From NCBI RefSeq assembly GCF_000497445.1, contig NZ_CM002285.1:8661956-8680702 (forward strand): a stretch of DNA of 18,747 nucleotides. Direction: 5' to 3'. This DNA comes from Streptomyces roseochromogenus subsp. oscitans DS 12.976. GTDB taxonomy: Bacteria > Actinomycetota > Actinomycetes > Streptomycetales > Streptomycetaceae. Positions 1 through 9,010 of the stretch are shown here, piece after piece. Position numbers and translations under genes: made by a program. Positions within the stretch are counted from its first letter, which is position 1. Every line of letters begins with the position of its first letter. The notes below the pieces were generated by a model. It was not told where the DNA came from. It ran no database searches and worked only from the letters and a program-made list of their open reading frames with translations.

Positions 1-848
1 GTGCCGCGTCGGTCTTCGGACTCCGTTGCTGCGGCGCCATGCCCGCGCCCGGCCGCGCGCCGGTGTTCGGCCCCAGCCGCTCCACCCCCGCCCCGCCACT
101 CGGCCCCGTCCGATGCCCCGCCGTGCCCCTGGCCCGCGACCACCCTCAGAACCAAGCGGCGCCTGCCGCCGAGCCGTACGGTGAACGGCGTGTCCGAACG
201 GTCCTCGGCGTGCAGGAGGATCGCGGCCTCGGCCGCCCAGCGGGCGACGGCGCAGCCGAGGCCGGGCGGTGCGAGTCCCAGGGGATCGTGGTCCGGTGAC
301 CAGGGGCCGTCGGCGCCCGAACGTGCCCGTAGTTCCCCGGCCCGGCGGGCGTCCCACAGGTGCCGGTGCAGGTCGAGCCGGTAGCGCCGGTTCGGGTGTG
401 GGTGCGGATGGCGGCCGGGCTCCGGCTGTGCCGGATCCCACACCCCGAGGCTGATCCGCTGGCCGGCGTCCGCCCAGGCGGGCGGCGTACGGGCCACGAG
501 ATGCAGGGGGCCGGCCCGGCCGGGCCGCTCGTACCGGGCCAGGGTGAGGGTCAGACCGGGGCGCAGCAGCCCGTGGGGCGCGATCCTGGGCATGTTCCAG
601 CGCAGCAGGTCGGGTGCGAGTCCGCGGAGGTCGGCGCGGAGCCGGGCTGCGAGCTCCCGGCCGTGGGCGCGGGCTACGGAGCGCAGATCGAGGTCGACGT
701 CGATCCGGGCCGCGGCGCAGGCACCGGCCCAGTCGCCGGCCGTACGGCGGCCGGTGACGAGCTCGATCATGGACGGTGGCACGGCGTACGTCCGTACGCG
801 CAGCCACAAGGAGAGCCGGGATTCCCCGTACGCGGTGGAAGGGAGCAT
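1..848 (-). CDS. Partial protein of unknown function, C-terminus beyond left edge
   Basis: Reading leftward from an ATG at 848, one frame stays open for 282 codons to the window edge, with strong G/C preference at third codon positions. An AAGG sits about nine bases before the ATG. The protein begins MLPSTAYGESRLSLW. It contains a coherent segment with TYAVPPSMIE, GDWAGACAAARIDVDLDL, RWNMPRIAPHGLLRPG and GLGCAVARWAAEAAILL, and no signal peptide or membrane span. Roughly the last 40 visible residues, nearest the left edge, become Gly/Ala/Arg-rich and low in complexity. I do not recognise the family and assign no function. The open frames on the opposite strand have poor composition and look like shadows. 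The C-terminus lies outside the window, so length and domain content cannot be judged. Confidence 0.72.
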   Translation of the reverse strand, partial: MLPSTAYGESRLSLWLRVRTYAVPPSMIELVTGRRTAGDWAGACAAARIDVDLDLRSVARAHGRELAARLRADLRGLAPDLLRWNMPRIAPHGLLRPGLTLTLARYERPGRAGPLHLVARTPPAWADAGQRISLGVWDPAQPEPGRHPHPHPNRRYRLDLHRHLWDARRAGELRARSGADGPWSPDHDPLGLAPPGLGCAVARWAAEAAILLHAEDRSDTPFTVRLGGRRRLVLRVVAGQGHGGASDGAEWRGGGGAAGAEHRRAAGRGHGAAATESEDRRG

Positions 849-1213
849 CAGCGCTCACCTTGCGCGGACGGGACCCCCAATCGCTGAGAGGCGTGAGTCA
901 TCATCGCGGGGAGCGTAGCCGCGCGCGGCGCGAGCCGTCATCTGATTTTTCGCGACTCCGACTTCTCCGGGCTCCAGCTTCTCCGCAACTCCACGCGGCC
1001 GGCGGGCTGTCGCGTCCGGCACCGGGTGCACGACCGTTGGGGTAAGGTTGCCGTCCGGTCGCGGACGGACGCGGCCCTGATCGCCGAGGAGGTGGGACCC
1101 ATCACCGCAGTGTCAGCCGGGGTGCTCTCCCCTCAGAACGGCGCGGTGCACCGGCAGCGGTGACCGCAGGAGCGCCCGCAAGGTCTCGCGCTCCCGAAAG
1201 GCTCTCGGCCTCC
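849..1213. other. Intergenic region between divergent genes (365 bp)
   Basis: This gap separates the start of the left-edge gene from the methyltransferase and must carry both promoters. A TAAGGT near 1045 could be a -10 element for the rightward gene, but no convincing -35 accompanies it. A strong Shine-Dalgarno-like GAGGAGGT at 1086-1093 precedes no ATG or GTG at normal spacing. It is followed seven bases later by ATC at 1101, which opens a 20-codon frame ending in TGA at 1161-1163. I see no RNA gene or mobile element here. Confidence 0.5.
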
Positions 1214-1996
1214 ATGCCCTCACCCTCCTCTTCCCTTTCCGCCATCGTCCGCACGCTGCGCGCCGCCGGGTGCGTCTTCGCCGAGGACGAGGCGGAGTTG
1301 ATCCTCGCCACCGCCCGCACCGCCGGGGAAGTGACCTCGATGGTGGACCGGCGCGTCGCCGGACTCCCGCTCGAACAGGTCCTCGGCTGGGCCCGGTTCC
1401 ACGGACTGCGCGTGGGGATGGAGCCCGGCGTGTTCGTCCCCCGCCGCCGTACCGAATTCCTGATCGACCAGGCGCTGGCCCAAGCGCCGCGGGCGACCGT
1501 GGTCGTCGACCTGTGCTGCGGCTCCGGCGCCCTCGGCGCGGCCCTCGCCGCCGCCCTGGAGGGCGCCGAGGTGCACGCCGCCGACATCGACCCCGCCGCC
1601 GTACGCTGTGCCGGGCGCAACCTCGCCCCGTACGGCGGCCTGGCTCACGAGGGCGACCTCTACGACGCGCTGCCCGACGCCCTGCGCGGCCGTGTCGGCA
1701 TCCTCACCGCCAACGTGCCCTACGTCCCTACCGCCGACCTGCCCCTGCTGCCGGCGGAGGCCCGCGACCACGAACCCCGCGTCGCCCTGGACGGCGGCGC
1801 GGACGGCCTGGACGTGCTGCGCCGGGTGGCCGCCGGGGCCGCCGAGTGGCTGGCACCGGGCGGCTGTCTGCTGACCGAGACCAGCGAACGCCAGGCCCCG
1901 GCCGCCGTACGAGCCTTCACCGACGCGGGTCTGACGGCTCGTCTGGCGGTGTCGGAGGAGCTGTACGCGCACGTCGTGATCGGCGTACGGCCGTGA
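1214..1996 (+). CDS. Putative protein N5-glutamine methyltransferase, PrmC/HemK-like
   Basis: The 260-residue product is a class I SAM-dependent methyltransferase of the PrmC/HemK group, which methylates glutamine side chains such as the GGQ motif of release factors. Visible marks are the SAM-binding motif DLCCGSGALG at residues 99-108, an acidic motif AADIDP near 123-128, and ALDGGADGLDVLRR near 191-204, as in PrmC. The signature NPPY is NVPY here (167-170). That matches a side branch annotated as putative glutamine methyltransferase rather than canonical PrmC, so the substrate is uncertain. I chose ATG 1214 because family-like sequence starts there and GAAAGG lies upstream, though about 12 bases away. 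A GTG at 1160 would add 18 low-complexity residues; it overlaps the stop of a short upstream frame as GTGA. The stop abuts that of the convergent phosphatase gene. Confidence 0.85.
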   Translation: MPSPSSSLSAIVRTLRAAGCVFAEDEAELILATARTAGEVTSMVDRRVAGLPLEQVLGWARFHGLRVGMEPGVFVPRRRTEFLIDQALAQAPRATVVVDLCCGSGALGAALAAALEGAEVHAADIDPAAVRCAGRNLAPYGGLAHEGDLYDALPDALRGRVGILTANVPYVPTADLPLLPAEARDHEPRVALDGGADGLDVLRRVAAGAAEWLAPGGCLLTETSERQAPAAVRAFTDAGLTARLAVSEELYAHVVIGVRP

Positions 1997-4078
1997 TCAC
2001 TGAGGCAGGTGCTGTGCCCTGGCGATGAGCAGGGCGACGTCGTCGTGGTTGTCGGGGTGGTGCAGGGTGCGCAGGAGGAGGTCGCAGGTCTCCTCCAGGG
2101 GGCGGGCCGGGTCGTCGAGCAGGGACAGCAGGAAGTCCAGGCGTTCGTCCAGGGAGTGGCAGCGGGTCTCCACCAGCCCGTCGGTGTAGAAGACCAGTTC
2201 GTCGCCGGGCTCGAAGTCGACGGTGACGGTGGAGAATCCGACCCCGCCCACGCCCAGCGGCACCCCGGTGGGCAGGTCGAGCAGTTCCGGCGGCCGGCCC
2301 TGGCGGACCCGGGCCGGCGGCAGATGGCCGGCGTTGGCGATCCGGCACTGCCGCAGATGCGGATCGTGGACGGCGTACACACAGGTCGCGATGGAGTGGT
2401 CCAGGTCCGAGGTCGTCTTGTCCAGGTGCTCCAGCAGCCGCGCCGGGTCGAGGTCGAGGGCGGCCAGCGTGGTCGTCGCCGTGCGCAGCCGGCCCATGGT
2501 CGCGGCCGCGCTTATCCCGCTGCCCATCACATCGCCCACCACGAGCGCGGTCTTGCCGCCCCCCAGCGGGATGACGTCGAACCAGTCTCCGCCGACCTCG
2601 CTGGTGGCACCGGCGGGCTGATAGCGGGAGGCCACCTCCAGAGCCGTCGTGACCGGCGGACTGCTGGGCAGCAGACTGCGCTGCAGCGTGAGGGCGGTGT
2701 TGCGGGCGTTCTGGTACCAGCGCGCGTTGTCGATCTGCACGGCCGCGCGGGAGGCCAGCTCCCGGGCGAGCAGTACGTCGTCCTCGCCGAACGGCTCCGG
2801 ATTGCGGGTGCGTTTGAGGTCCAGGGCGCCGAGCACCTCGCCGCGCGCGATCAGCGGCACCGCGAGATACGAGTGCAGTCCCGCCCGGGCCAGCAGGTCG
2901 GCCGCCTCGGCGGAGCGGGCGATGAGCGGCAGGTCCGCGTCCTTCACCTGCGGCACCAGCACCGCCTCGCCCGAGCGCACGCACTCGGTGACCAGACGGT
3001 CGGGGGCATAGCGGGCGATCAGGCCGGGCGGGTCGGCGGCCCGTACGGCGTCGGAGTCGTCCTGCGGCCGCACCGCGAGGGCCCGGATCACCGCCGCCTC
3101 CGACGGGCCGAGCGTGCTGGGCCGGCCCTCCACCACCGAGTCCAGCAGGTCCACCGCGGCCACGTCGGCGAGTTCCGGTACCGCTACCTCGGCCAACTCG
3201 CAGGCGGTGCGGTCCAGTTCGAGCGTCGTACCGATCCGGGCGGAGGCATCGGCGATGACCGCGAGCCGGCTCCGGGCAGCCTCCGCCTGCAGGGCGGCCC
3301 GGTGCTGCTCGGTGATGTCGACCACCGTGACCGCGACACCGAGCACATTGCCCATGGCGTCCTCGAGCCGGTACAGCGAGTGCGCCCAGGTGTGGTCCTC
3401 GTCCGGATCGGCGGGGGTACGGCCCACCAGCGTGTTGTCGATCACCGGCACACCGGTGTCCAGCACTCGCCGGGCGTCGGCCAGCATGGGCTCGGAGTTC
3501 AGCCTGGGGAGCACCTCGCGCAGGGTCCGTCCCATGTGCTCGGCGGCCGGCACCCCGTTGATCTTCTCCAGGGCCGGGTTGACCGAGACGTACCGCAGCC
3601 CGGTGTCCAGGACGGCGTATCCGATCGGCGACTGCTTCACCATCCGCTCGGACAGCGCCACGTCCTGCTCCAGCCGCCGTACGGTCGACTGGTCGGCGGC
3701 GAGTCCCAGCGCGTACACGTCACCGCGGTCGTCCAGCAGCCGCATGTTGCGGAACTCCACCAGACGGGTGCTGCCGTCCTTGTGCCGGATCGGGAAGCCG
3801 CCCGCCCAGCTCTGCCCGGTGCGCATCACATCGGCGAAGAGCTTGCCGACCAGCTCCCAGTGCCGCTCGTGGACCATGAGCCGGGCGGCGTACTGGCCGA
3901 GGGCCTCCCGCGCGCTGTAGCCGAACAGCTCCTCCGCCTGCGGGCTCCACAGCACGATCCGGCCGGTGGTGTCCAGCACCACCGAAGCCACGCCCAGCAC
4001 GTCGAGCAGACCCCCGGGCCGCACCGGTCCGAGCACGGGCTCACCGCGCTCCGGCACCGGAGCCTCGGCTGCACTCAT
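1997..4078 (-). CDS. PAS-PAS-GAF-PP2C (SpoIIE-type) serine phosphatase
   Basis: A 693-residue cytoplasmic sensor phosphatase. In order it has a PAS domain (about 25-130, with VVLDTTGRIVLWSPQAEELF), a second PAS (about 145-260), a GAF domain (about 280-450) and a PP2C/SpoIIE phosphatase domain (about 475-690). Metal-binding aspartates are visible in VGGDWFDVIPL (D498), VVGDVMGSG (D516), FYTDGLVE (D633) and NHDDVALLI (D679/D680). In actinobacteria such proteins dephosphorylate anti-sigma factor antagonists to release stress or developmental sigma factors; the target here is unknown. There is no C-terminal HATPase (anti-sigma kinase) domain and no transmembrane segment, so it is probably a soluble phosphatase only. 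ATG 4078 is preferred, with GAAGG upstream. A GTG at 4111 in the same frame would add 11 residues but lacks a ribosome-binding site. Confidence 0.9.
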   Translation of the reverse strand: MSAAEAPVPERGEPVLGPVRPGGLLDVLGVASVVLDTTGRIVLWSPQAEELFGYSAREALGQYAARLMVHERHWELVGKLFADVMRTGQSWAGGFPIRHKDGSTRLVEFRNMRLLDDRGDVYALGLAADQSTVRRLEQDVALSERMVKQSPIGYAVLDTGLRYVSVNPALEKINGVPAAEHMGRTLREVLPRLNSEPMLADARRVLDTGVPVIDNTLVGRTPADPDEDHTWAHSLYRLEDAMGNVLGVAVTVVDITEQHRAALQAEAARSRLAVIADASARIGTTLELDRTACELAEVAVPELADVAAVDLLDSVVEGRPSTLGPSEAAVIRALAVRPQDDSDAVRAADPPGLIARYAPDRLVTECVRSGEAVLVPQVKDADLPLIARSAEAADLLARAGLHSYLAVPLIARGEVLGALDLKRTRNPEPFGEDDVLLARELASRAAVQIDNARWYQNARNTALTLQRSLLPSSPPVTTALEVASRYQPAGATSEVGGDWFDVIPLGGGKTALVVGDVMGSGISAAATMGRLRTATTTLAALDLDPARLLEHLDKTTSDLDHSIATCVYAVHDPHLRQCRIANAGHLPPARVRQGRPPELLDLPTGVPLGVGGVGFSTVTVDFEPGDELVFYTDGLVETRCHSLDERLDFLLSLLDDPARPLEETCDLLLRTLHHPDNHDDVALLIARAQHLPQ

Positions 4079-4405
4079 GCCCTGCACCGCCTTCGCCCGT
4101 CCGCATGACACGTCGGCCCCGTGCCGACTCCCCTTGATCCCACGCGCTCAATCCCGACTCTCCGACGCCTCGCCGGTTACCTCCACCATCTCTCACCCCA
4201 GCGGTGCACGTCCGCCGAAGCCGGCTCGCCGGGGCCGGACTCCCTTCCCGGACATCCTGCACGCCCGTTCGGCGGACCGGGAGAGTTCACGCTCATGTTG
4301 CCGGATTGGTCTGTACATGACTATCACGCCACGCCAGACTGTCCGCCGACCGAGTGTCACCGCCCAACCGCCCTGTGTCCCCATCGCCCGTCTGAGGAGT
4401 CGGCC
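4079..4405. other. Divergent promoter region between phosphatase and secreted-protein genes
   Basis: This 327-bp gap carries the promoters of two divergent genes. The only patch that stands out is 4298-4327: TTGCCG at 4298-4303, then ATTGGTCT at 4305-4312, then ACTATC around 4320-4325. TTGCCG could be a -35 element but the -10 is poor. ATTGGTCT equals one half of the Streptomyces DasR operator (consensus known as ANTGGTCTAGACCANT), while the other half is degraded. No gene or RNA is evident. Confidence 0.4.
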
Positions 4406-5287
4406 ATGCCCGCGTTCGCCCGGCAACGTTGTCACGCAGTTCTCGCCGGACTCGTCACCCTCGCCACCGCCGCCGTCGTGTCCCTCGCCGCACCCGTGCC
4501 CGCCTCCGCGGCCGACACCTGGACCGAGACCGGCTCCGACCGCGCCGACCCGCTCACCGAGAGCCAGGGGCTGACCTCCGTCGAGGTCCCGGCGAACAGC
4601 CCCAACCGCTACACCGGTATCGGCACCATCCCCCTCAGCGTCTCCAGCCGCGGCTGGAACCACGTCGGCGACCCCGACGCCTCGTACAACGGCTACTACA
4701 TCGAGCCCTACCAGCAGGATTCCGGCAACTCGAAGATGTACCGGGTACAGGCGCCCGACGGCACCTGGTCGGAGTACGTCCACACGCTGAGCCCCGGCGA
4801 GGCCCTGAACAACTCCTGGGACGCGATCTCGCCCGACGGCCAGTGGATGCTCTCCGGCGAGTGGGGCACCATGAACCGCCTGCTGGTCTTCCCGACCCCC
4901 GGCGTCAACCCGGGCACCTCGCCCTCGGCGAACCTCCCGCAGGTCTCGAACGTCAACCTGGACCACGCCGTCCGTGACGTCCAGGGCTGTGACTTCTCCG
5001 GTCCCACCACGCTGCTGTGCTCCTCCGACGACCCGGACGGCAGCCTCTTCGGCATGACCAAGCCGCTGCTCCAGATCGACCTGTCGGCCCCGCCGAACGG
5101 CTCCGGGGACGTCACCGGCCATGTCACGGCCCTGCGTCAGCTGCCGCTGCGCAGCTCCTGCTCCGGCACCTTCGAGGTGGAGGGCATCGACTACGACCGC
5201 CGTACCGGCATCCTGCGCGTGATCGTGATGTCGCCCGGCTTCTGCATCCTGACCGACAGCAAGACGTACAAGTTCTCACGCGGCTGA
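4406..5287 (+). CDS. Secreted protein of unknown function
   Basis: The 293-residue product carries a clear Sec signal peptide: a short basic N-region (FARQR), a hydrophobic core (AVLAGLVTLATAAVVSLAA) and a probable cleavage after PASA at about residue 35. The mature part has no membrane segment. It is rich in Asn, Gly and Ser, with motifs such as NRYTGIGTIPLSVSSRGWNH, SWDAISPDGQWMLSGEWG and VEGIDYDRRTGILRV. Several SPDG/DRRTG-like turns hint at a beta-propeller-like fold, which is only an impression. Cysteines in QGCDF, LLCSS, RSSCSG and FCIL could form disulfides outside the cell. ATG 4406 is preceded by GAGGAG at good spacing; earlier in-frame starts would spoil the signal peptide. I do not recognise a catalytic motif and assign no function. 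Confidence 0.85.
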   Translation: MPAFARQRCHAVLAGLVTLATAAVVSLAAPVPASAADTWTETGSDRADPLTESQGLTSVEVPANSPNRYTGIGTIPLSVSSRGWNHVGDPDASYNGYYIEPYQQDSGNSKMYRVQAPDGTWSEYVHTLSPGEALNNSWDAISPDGQWMLSGEWGTMNRLLVFPTPGVNPGTSPSANLPQVSNVNLDHAVRDVQGCDFSGPTTLLCSSDDPDGSLFGMTKPLLQIDLSAPPNGSGDVTGHVTALRQLPLRSSCSGTFEVEGIDYDRRTGILRVIVMSPGFCILTDSKTYKFSRG

Positions 5288-5382
5288 GGTGTGCCGGCCG
5301 GCCGGTGGTGCTTTGCTGGGGATGGACGCGGTCCGGCGGGGTGCGCCGGTCCACCGCGGCGCGGCCACGAAAGGAGCGGTCA

Positions 5383-5754
5383 ATGGAACACACGGCACGG
5401 TCGCATCCGGAAACCGTCATGGTGGAGATCAGCGGTTCCAAGGAGGACGCCCGCCTCGTCTTCGACGCGCTGAACACCTGCTTCGCGTCCGATCGGAGCC
5501 CGGACGAGATCCCGCAGCAGCTCCACGAGGTCCGGCCGATGGTGTGGCTCGGCACGTACGACGTCGCGGAGGAGCATGGGCCGCACTGCCCGCCGGTCCA
5601 CCTCGGTGCATCCGTCCAGGCGGACGTGCAGGGCGGCTACTGGGCTGTGGACCGGTTCCGGCACACCCTGGACTCGCTGTTCACCGTGGAGGAGACCTGC
5701 ACGGCCTCGGGCGACCAGGAGCGGGACCTCCATCTGCTGCTGCAGAGCCGCTGA
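5383..5754 (+). CDS. Small hypothetical protein
   Basis: This 123-residue protein starts at an ATG six bases downstream of a very good ribosome-binding site, AAAGGAG (5370-5376). Codon use is typical of a real gene. It has no signal peptide or membrane segment. The N-terminal part, VMVEISGSKEDARLVFDAL, looks like a small alpha/beta module, and the C-terminal part (GGYWAVDRFRHTLDSLF, DQERDLHLLLQSR) is amphipathic helix-like. Two cysteines flank a central HGPHCPPVHLG stretch. I do not recognise a family. It lies 95 bp after the secreted-protein gene on the same strand but has its own strong ribosome-binding site. It ends 12 bp from the convergent tautomerase gene. Confidence 0.75.
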   Translation: MEHTARSHPETVMVEISGSKEDARLVFDALNTCFASDRSPDEIPQQLHEVRPMVWLGTYDVAEEHGPHCPPVHLGASVQADVQGGYWAVDRFRHTLDSLFTVEETCTASGDQERDLHLLLQSR

Positions 5755-5766
5755 CCCGCATCCGTC

Positions 5767-6180
5767 CTACGGCAGCGCCCCGGCCGGCTCCGCGTCGGCC
5801 GGGGCGTACTGCGCCTCGCCGTCGCCGAAGGACCAGTCGACGGACGTGTTCTCGGTGACGGTGACGACCACGTTGTGCGGCTCGGTTCCGGCGCGCTCGT
5901 GCACCAGCTCGGCGATCCGCCGGTACAGCGCGCGTTTCTGCTCCGGGGGGCGCCCGGAGCGCATCGTGACGGCCACGAACACCACCGCATCGTCCTTGCG
6001 CAGGCCCAGGTAGTCGTCGTAACGCAGGGTGCTGGTGACGCCGTCGTGACCGGTCAGCACCTGGAAACGGTCGTCGGGCGGCACGCCGAGCGTCTCCACC
6101 AGGGCGTCCTGGACGGCCCGGCCGAGCGCGTCGAGCCGGGCGGGGTCGGTGCCGAGCGTGTCTATCCGGACGAAGGGCAT
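5767..6180 (-). CDS. Tautomerase family protein (Tautomerase_2/MSAD-like)
   Basis: A 137-residue member of the tautomerase superfamily. It begins MPFVRID, so removal of Met exposes the catalytic N-terminal proline. Family features are LGVPPDDRFQVLT (residues 31-43), RSGRPPEQKRALYRRIAEL (from 74) and the C-terminal VTENTSVDWSFGDG. Arg74 lies about where malonate semialdehyde decarboxylase has Arg73 in mature numbering. Relatives carry out keto-enol tautomerisation, or hydration or decarboxylation of small unsaturated or oxo-acids; the substrate is not predictable. The gene is divergent from fadH. A likely promoter (-10 TAGTAT, plus coordinates 6226-6231; -35 around 6250-6256) is overlapped by a palindrome at 6221-6240, which suggests repression by a regulator bound over the -10. 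Confidence 0.88.
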   Translation of the reverse strand: MPFVRIDTLGTDPARLDALGRAVQDALVETLGVPPDDRFQVLTGHDGVTSTLRYDDYLGLRKDDAVVFVAVTMRSGRPPEQKRALYRRIAELVHERAGTEPHNVVVTVTENTSVDWSFGDGEAQYAPADAEPAGALP

Positions 6181-6220
6181 GGCGAGGCGTCCTTTCGGAG
6201 CGGGTGTGGTCGGTTCCGTA

Positions 6221-6240
6221 TGTACATACTAGTAGGTACA
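6221..6240. promoter_or_regulatory. Palindromic operator over the tautomerase promoter
   Basis: TGTACATACTAGTAGGTACA pairs at nine of ten positions about its centre, and a perfect GTATGTACATAC palindrome overlaps it at 6218-6229. It covers the likely -10 (TAGTAT on the minus strand) of the tautomerase gene. The size and ACTAGT-centred form resemble operators of TetR-type repressors. No TetR gene lies in the window, so the cognate regulator is unknown. Confidence 0.6.
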
Positions 6241-6266
6241 GAGTGGCTGGTGTCACCCTCCAGCGG

Positions 6267-6286
6267 TTGTGCAACTAGTTGCATAA
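6267..6286. promoter_or_regulatory. Palindromic operator upstream of fadH, candidate PadR site
   Basis: TTGTGCAACTAGTTGCATAA contains the perfect 14-bp palindrome TGCAACTAGTTGCA (6270-6283), and the full 20 bp pairs at nine of ten positions. It lies 55 bp before the fadH start in a likely promoter. The gene after fadH encodes a PadR-family repressor, so this is the most plausible site for it. The assignment is inferred from position. Confidence 0.6.
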
Positions 6287-8356
<2,070 letters not shown>

Positions 8357-8387
8357 GGCGCCTGCCGCACCTCCCTAGGATGAGTCC

Positions 8388-8933
8388 ATGTCACTCCCGC
8401 ACGCGATCCTCACCGCCCTGCTGGAAAAGCCGTCGTCGGGACTGGAACTGACCCGCCGGTTCGACAAGTCGATCGGCTACTTCTGGTCCGCGACGCACCA
8501 GCAGATCTATCGCGAGCTGGGGAGACTGGAGGCCGAGGGGCTCATCCGCACGCTGCCGTCGCAGCAGCCGGCCCGCGGGCAGAAGAAGAGCTACGAGGTC
8601 CTGCCCGCGGGCCGCGCCGAACTGGCCCGCTGGACCGCCGCCGCACAGGACCCGAAGCCCCAGCGGGACGTGCTCCTGCTGCGGCTGCGGGCTTCGGCGG
8701 TGGTCGGCACGGCGGGCCTGGAAGCGGATCTGCGCCGCCATCTGGAGCTGCACCGGCGGCAGTTGGCCGAGTACCAGGAGATCGAGAAGCGTGACTTCCC
8801 GCCGGACCGGGGCGCCCCCGAGGACCGGCTGCGCCACCTCGTGCTGCGGGCCGGCATCGACCTGGAGACCTTCTGGACCCAGTGGCTCACCCACGCCCTT
8901 GCGGAGTTCTCCGCACTGCCCGACACCGACTGA
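8388..8933 (+). CDS. PadR family transcriptional regulator
   Basis: A 181-residue protein with an N-terminal winged helix-turn-helix of the PadR family (about 1-75). Marks include LPHAILTALLEKPSSGLEL, SATHQQIYRELGRLEAEGLI and a basic wing around RGQKKSYEVLPAGRAEL. The rest (about 90-175) is a helical dimerisation domain of the Vir_act_alpha_C type, with LRRHLELHRRQLAEYQEIE and LRHLVLRAGIDLETFW. PadR proteins usually repress nearby genes and are released by small, often aromatic or phenolic, ligands. It lies 31 bp after fadH on the same strand, and the palindrome at 6267-6286 is its likely site. AGGATGAG precedes the ATG. The ligand is unknown. Confidence 0.92.
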   Translation: MSLPHAILTALLEKPSSGLELTRRFDKSIGYFWSATHQQIYRELGRLEAEGLIRTLPSQQPARGQKKSYEVLPAGRAELARWTAAAQDPKPQRDVLLLRLRASAVVGTAGLEADLRRHLELHRRQLAEYQEIEKRDFPPDRGAPEDRLRHLVLRAGIDLETFWTQWLTHALAEFSALPDTD

Positions 8934-8950
8934 GCCCCGCGCTCACAGCA

Positions 8951-9010
8951 GTTCGGAGTCCGGTACGGCGGTTCGGAGTCGGGTACGGCCGTTCAGAGCC
9001 GGTACGGCTT
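8951..9010. repeat. Three tandem copies of a 20-bp repeat
   Basis: Positions 8951-8970, 8971-8990 and 8991-9010 are three head-to-tail variants of GTTCGGAGTCCGGTACGGCG. The first two differ at two positions and the third is more diverged. They fill the gap between the convergent PadR and Ser-rich protein genes, and the third copy contains the stop codon of the latter. I see no strong hairpin with a T-tract. Confidence 0.75.

Noticed and set aside
1036..1055. Iron box (DmdR1-type) near TAAGGTTGCC
   Set aside because: Only one half resembles the consensus and there is no dyad symmetry.
2009..4108. 699-codon plus-strand open frame opposite the phosphatase gene
   Set aside because: Composition is typical of a shadow frame in GC-rich DNA, and the opposite strand encodes clear PAS, GAF and PP2C motifs.
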